Assembly: GCA_007132365.1 (NCBI GenBank)
Contig: SLOS01000372.1
Span: forward strand, 1 to 10,274
Direction of reading: 5' to 3'
DNA: 10,274 nucleotides
DNA from: Bacteroidales bacterium
Lineage (GTDB): Bacteria; Bacteroidota; Bacteroidia; Bacteroidales; PUMT01
In this document: piece after piece, positions 7,122 through 10,274 of the stretch
How positions within the stretch are numbered: position 1 is the stretch's first letter
Layout: each line of letters begins with the position of its first letter
Made by a program: the position numbers and the translations under genes
Notes under the pieces: generated by a model
What the model was told of the DNA's origin: nothing
The model's input: only the letters and a program-made list of their open reading frames with translations
The model's database searches: none

Positions 7122-9737
7122 ATGGTCGATCTGAAACTGAAATTTAATATTGCCATGATGGCCAGATGCGTATTTTTGATTATCCTGCCTGTTTACCTGT
7201 TTACAGGATGTTCCACTTCTTCGCAAAGAACGGCAGAAAGACTGGAACAATTGGAAGTAAAATGGAGTCTGATACAAAATCACCCGGACGGACTGTCAGA
7301 AGTACAGTTCGTGTTCATCAACAATGGAACAAGGGAGGTAAAACATGGAAACTGGGTTATGGATTTTAACCAGGATACTTTTTTACCTCATTCTATGGCC
7401 GATTCTACAAAAGGAGTGGTCGAACACATCAACGGTTATCTGTTCCGGTTTATTCCCGGGGAAACGTTTGTTATCAGACCGGGGGATTCCATTGTCTTCG
7501 ACTGTATCTACAGGAGACCTGTTGTCAAGGAAAGTCTTGCGCCTGTCGGTGCTTATTTTGTAATAAACAAAGGAACCAGAAATGAGATGATAGTCCAGAA
7601 TGACGATATCACCGTTTTGCCTTTTGACGACCTTGAACGTGTCTTTCCCGATCCTGATGTTCGTTCAACCGTGCCCAATGCCAGAAATAAATTTGAAAGA
7701 AACCAGAATATTGCCGTACTTCCTCCCGATCAGATCGGGAAGATCATCCCAACACCTTTTCAGGTCAGGAAAACCAGGGGAACGGTAGAGCTCAATGAAC
7801 TGACTGTGATCCATTATGAAAAAGGGCTTGAAAACGAAGCTGAATATCTTGTTTCAACCATCCAGAGACTGTCCGGTGTCATGTTAGGCAGGGCTGAAGG
7901 AAAAGGGCAGGGCCCACATGACATAACACTTGAAACAAAACCATTACGGGTAAACGGTGTTTCTGATGAAGCCTATCAACTTACAGTGGCTGAAGGGCAT
8001 GGCGCCCGGATTGCAGGAAGTGATCCGGCAGGTGTTTTTTACGGCATACAAAGTTTGCTTGCACTGATTCCGCCAGGGGTTTATACCGGGCAGTCGCCGG
8101 CAATAATTGAGTGTGTTGAGATTCTTGATGCACCACGTTTTTCTTACCGTGGTTTTCTGCTCGATGTTGCCCGCAACTTTCAGCAAAAAAGTGATGTAAT
8201 GAAGCTCATCGACCTGCTTGCCACCTACAAGGTTAATAAACTCAATATCCGCATCACTGAAGATGAGGGCTGGCGCATAGAGATCAATGGTCTGCCCGAA
8301 CTCACGCAGGTTGGCTCCAGGAGAGGTCACACCAACGATTCGAGGGACTGGCTTCAGCCTGCTTTCGGATCCGGACCCTGGCCCGATTCAGAAAATAACT
8401 ATGGAAACGGGTATTATACCCGCGAGGATTTCAAGGAGATTATCCAATATGCTGCCCAGCGCCATATCCAGGTAATACCTGAAGTATGTTTCCCGAGTCA
8501 TGCCAGGGCTGCCGTTATGGCCATGGAGGCTCGCTATGATCACTACATGCAGCTGGGTCAGCCTGATAAGGCAAATGAATTCCGGCTGGTTGACCCTGAC
8601 GATGAATCTGTATATTATTCGGCACAAAGCTTCAGGGATAATATTGCCAATGTTGCACTACCTTCTGCTTACCATTTTTACGAGACAGTTGTGAAAGATT
8701 TTATCGCAATGTACGAGGAGGCAGGTTTGGAACTGACTGTTTTCAATACCGGTGGCGACGAAGTGCCGGAGGGTGCCTGGGCAAAATCGCCCCTGTGCAT
8801 CGAATTGATGAATTCACTTCCGGAAATATCAAACCCCCAGGAATTGCAGGGTTATTTCCTCGAAAGAGTACTTGAAATGCTCGAAAAATATAATTTGCAG
8901 ATTACCGGATGGGAAGAGATAGTTCTGAACAAGGAAGGGCATGAAATCATAAGTATCAACCAGAATTTTATTGAAAAAAATGTTATGCCACTGGTCTGGA
9001 ACAATACCGGAGAAAACATCGATCTTGGTTACCGTATTGCAAATGCAGGCTATCCGGTGATCTTGTGCAATGTAACCAATCTCTATTTCGACCTCGCATA
9101 CAACACCGATCCCAGGGAACCCGGCCTGGTATGGGGTGGCTATACGGATGCCATGGACCCGTATGTAATGACACCGTTCGATGTATATAAGTCGACCAAT
9201 TATGACAATTATGGAAGGCTTACCGAAAAAGTTCCGGAATTTCCTGACAAGGAAAGGCTGAACCCCGGCAATCATGAGAATATTGTGGGTCTGCAGGCAC
9301 AATTATGGACAGAGACGGTAAAAGGGCCTGAAATGATGGAGTATTACACTTTGCCTAAACTATTTGCATTTGCCGAAAAAGCCTGGGCAAAAGCCCCTGA
9401 GTGGGAAAATGAACCAGATGTCAGAAAAAGGGTAAGAGCAATTTGGGAGGGATGGAGCGAGTTCTCCAACCGGATCGGAACCCGTGAAATGCCAAGACTA
9501 GATTACATTTTCGGAGGCTATCACTATCGCATTCCCTCTCCTGGGGCTATAATAGAAGATGGTATGCTGAAAGCCAACATATCTTTTCCCGGACTGACCA
9601 TACGCTATACAACAGATGGTACGGAACCAGGCATGAATTCGCCTGTTTACCGAGAGCCGGTAAAAGTAGACGGTCCAGTCAGGGTCAGGGCTTTCAATAC
9701 CACCAGAAGGGGTGGAAGATCATTTTTAGTCGAGTAA
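7122..9737 (+). CDS. Secreted lipoprotein beta-N-acetylhexosaminidase, GH20, chitobiase architecture
   Basis: An 871-residue enzyme with a lipoprotein signal (hydrophobic 16-27, then L-F-T-G-C, Cys30), placing it outside the inner membrane. Domain order: CHB_HEX-like carbohydrate-binding domain (about 43-150); GH20b-type alpha/beta domain (about 205-335, ending AGVFYGIQSLLALIPP); GH20 TIM barrel (about 340-780); C-terminal CHB_HEX_C-like domain (about 805-868, with IRYTTDGTEP). Barrel marks include RGFLLDVARNFQ (343-354), DEGWRIEI (381-388), PEVCFPSHARA (453-463), and GGDEVPEGAW (544-553) with the catalytic pair Asp546-Glu547. GH20 uses substrate-assisted catalysis, with the substrate's 2-acetamido group as nucleophile, to release terminal GlcNAc or GalNAc. 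Three usual histidines are replaced (N375, R377, N542). The frame is open upstream to 6906, but that part overlaps the LacI gene and the signal peptide starts at 7122. Likely substrates are chitin fragments or host or bacterial amino-sugar glycans. Confidence 0.88.
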   Translation: MVDLKLKFNIAMMARCVFLIILPVYLFTGCSTSSQRTAERLEQLEVKWSLIQNHPDGLSEVQFVFINNGTREVKHGNWVMDFNQDTFLPHSMADSTKGVVEHINGYLFRFIPGETFVIRPGDSIVFDCIYRRPVVKESLAPVGAYFVINKGTRNEMIVQNDDITVLPFDDLERVFPDPDVRSTVPNARNKFERNQNIAVLPPDQIGKIIPTPFQVRKTRGTVELNELTVIHYEKGLENEAEYLVSTIQRLSGVMLGRAEGKGQGPHDITLETKPLRVNGVSDEAYQLTVAEGHGARIAGSDPAGVFYGIQSLLALIPPGVYTGQSPAIIECVEILDAPRFSYRGFLLDVARNFQQKSDVMKLIDLLATYKVNKLNIRITEDEGWRIEINGLPELTQVGSRRGHTNDSRDWLQPAFGSGPWPDSENNYGNGYYTREDFKEIIQYAAQRHIQVIPEVCFPSHARAAVMAMEARYDHYMQLGQPDKANEFRLVDPDDESVYYSAQSFRDNIANVALPSAYHFYETVVKDFIAMYEEAGLELTVFNTGGDEVPEGAWAKSPLCIELMNSLPEISNPQELQGYFLERVLEMLEKYNLQITGWEEIVLNKEGHEIISINQNFIEKNVMPLVWNNTGENIDLGYRIANAGYPVILCNVTNLYFDLAYNTDPREPGLVWGGYTDAMDPYVMTPFDVYKSTNYDNYGRLTEKVPEFPDKERLNPGNHENIVGLQAQLWTETVKGPEMMEYYTLPKLFAFAEKAWAKAPEWENEPDVRKRVRAIWEGWSEFSNRIGTREMPRLDYIFGGYHYRIPSPGAIIEDGMLKANISFPGLTIRYTTDGTEPGMNSPVYREPVKVDGPVRVRAFNTTRRGGRSFLVE

Positions 9738-9760
9738 TTGCATACCTGAATTAGTTAAAT

Positions 9761-9819
9761 ATGAAACCCCCATTTGCAAATGCACATAAAATAAAATGAA
9801 CAAACCATGGGGGTTCCAT
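9761..9819. repeat. Long inverted repeat between the GH20 and oxidoreductase genes, with an internal 12-base palindrome
   Basis: ATGAAACCCCCAT (9761-9773) and ATGGGGGTTCCAT (9807-9819) are inverted copies matching at 12 of 13 positions, separated by 33 bases. A perfect palindrome, CATTTGCAAATG, lies at 9771-9782 and shares its first three bases with the left arm. In RNA the arms could form a G/C-rich stem that competes with the palindrome hairpin. There is no T-run after the right arm, so it is not a textbook terminator; processing or attenuation between the two genes, or protein binding, are alternatives. Confidence 0.6.
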
Positions 9820-9897
9820 CCGTTTGAAACACTGAATATGAATTACTTGCAAGATATAACTAATTGATTATTAACTTGATTAATCTGTTTTATTAGG

Positions 9898-10274
9898 ATG
9901 AATATTGCTGTTATAGGTTTTGGATTCATGGGCATGACCCACGCCATGAGCATACTGAAAAATCCTGGTCTGAGGCTGACTGCTATCGTTGACAAAAATC
10001 CAGGTAATATCCGTGAAAACCTGAATGAGCAGATTGGCAATTTTTCAACCGGAAGCATGGATGCCGGTGAACTCACATCGACGGGTATCTATTCGGATCT
10101 TGCCACTTGCCTTGAAAATGAAACAATAGATGCATGTGTGATAGCGGTACATACCGATTTGCATTACGAAATTACACGGATGGTGCTTAACGCAGGTCTG
10201 CATGCTTTTCTGGAGAAACCTTTCTGTATTGATGTCAGTGAAGGGGAGCGGTTAATAGCCCTTGCCAGGGAAAA
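9898..10274 (+). CDS. Gfo/Idh/MocA-family NAD(P)-dependent oxidoreductase (3' truncated)
   Basis: The first 125 residues of a protein that runs off the window. MNIAVIGFGFMGMTHA gives the Rossmann G-x-G-x-x-G (G7, G9, G12) and the family's following His. IVDK (30-33) ends the second strand, with Asp32 where NAD-specific members bind the ribose. AVHTDLHYEI (83-92) and LEKPFCID (105-112) match the conserved T-x-x-H and E-K-P motifs; the Lys of E-K-P takes part in catalysis in relatives. Members oxidise or reduce sugars and cyclitols (glucose-fructose oxidoreductase, inositol dehydrogenase), and some (GH109) are NAD-dependent N-acetylgalactosaminidases. The C-terminal domain that would decide is missing. 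There is no signal peptide, so it is cytoplasmic. It follows the GH20 gene by 160 bases on the same strand and likely acts on the released amino sugar or a derivative. The leader TTAGG abuts the ATG and is a poor ribosome site. Confidence 0.85.
   Translation, partial: MNIAVIGFGFMGMTHAMSILKNPGLRLTAIVDKNPGNIRENLNEQIGNFSTGSMDAGELTSTGIYSDLATCLENETIDACVIAVHTDLHYEITRMVLNAGLHAFLEKPFCIDVSEGERLIALARE

Noticed and set aside
7944..8330. 128-codon open frame on the minus strand inside the GH20 gene
   Set aside because: It lies wholly antisense to a well-supported catalytic domain and encodes no recognisable domain. The same reasoning removes the minus-strand frames at 8829-9302 and 2303-2635.

Overview
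The window looks like chromosomal DNA of a free-living or gut member of the Bacteroidota, probably near the Bacteroidales/Marinilabiliales. The grounds are a GLUG-repeat lipoprotein with a Bacteroidota-type lipoprotein surface-export signal (C-E-K-D-E-D after the lipid cysteine), two further lipoproteins, a LacI-type regulator and a Gfo/Idh/MocA oxidoreductase of Bacteroidota style, and AT-rich gene starts that mostly lack Shine-Dalgarno sequences. Taxonomy is inferred from protein style only; no rRNA or other marker gene is present. Both ends cut through genes.

Left part (1-3153, all +): the tail of an unidentified membrane protein; a 491-residue surface lipoprotein built mainly of about eleven GLUG repeats; a 57-residue winged-helix-like DNA-binding protein; and a 379-residue lipoprotein with beta-propeller-like strands, whose ATG overlaps the stop of the small regulator (ATGA). 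Base composition jumps from about 37% to about 53% G+C at that overlap (line counts by eye), so the pair may be a recent junction. Middle (3307-4668, +): a two-domain sugar-nucleotide enzyme, with a nucleotidyltransferase domain followed by a left-handed beta-helix, of the GlmU / archaeal sugar-1-phosphate nucleotidylyltransferase type. A hairpin separates it from the convergent gene that follows.

Right part (4740-10274) is a divergent carbohydrate-use module. On the minus strand a LacI-family regulator is followed 25 bases later by an MFS transporter of the LacY-like/MFS_1_like type. On the plus strand lie a secreted GH20 beta-N-acetylhexosaminidase lipoprotein of chitobiase architecture and the start of a Gfo/Idh/MocA oxidoreductase. 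A near-perfect palindrome, TTACGTGTACGTAA, in the short divergent intergenic region is the natural operator candidate. The simplest reading is that the lipoprotein hydrolase releases terminal N-acetylhexosamine from chitin-, mucin- or peptidoglycan-type glycans, the MFS protein imports a released sugar, the oxidoreductase works on a downstream metabolite, and the LacI protein senses the sugar. No SusC/SusD pair is visible, so this is not a classical polysaccharide utilisation locus within the window.

Most of this is ordinary accessory metabolism. The points that most deserve a second look are the GH20 enzyme, which keeps its catalytic Asp-Glu but has lost three histidines usual in the family; the small regulator/lipoprotein overlap at a composition step; the operator palindrome; and an unexplained long inverted repeat enclosing a 12-base palindrome between the GH20 and oxidoreductase genes. 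I do not see a clear new defence system or mobile element.
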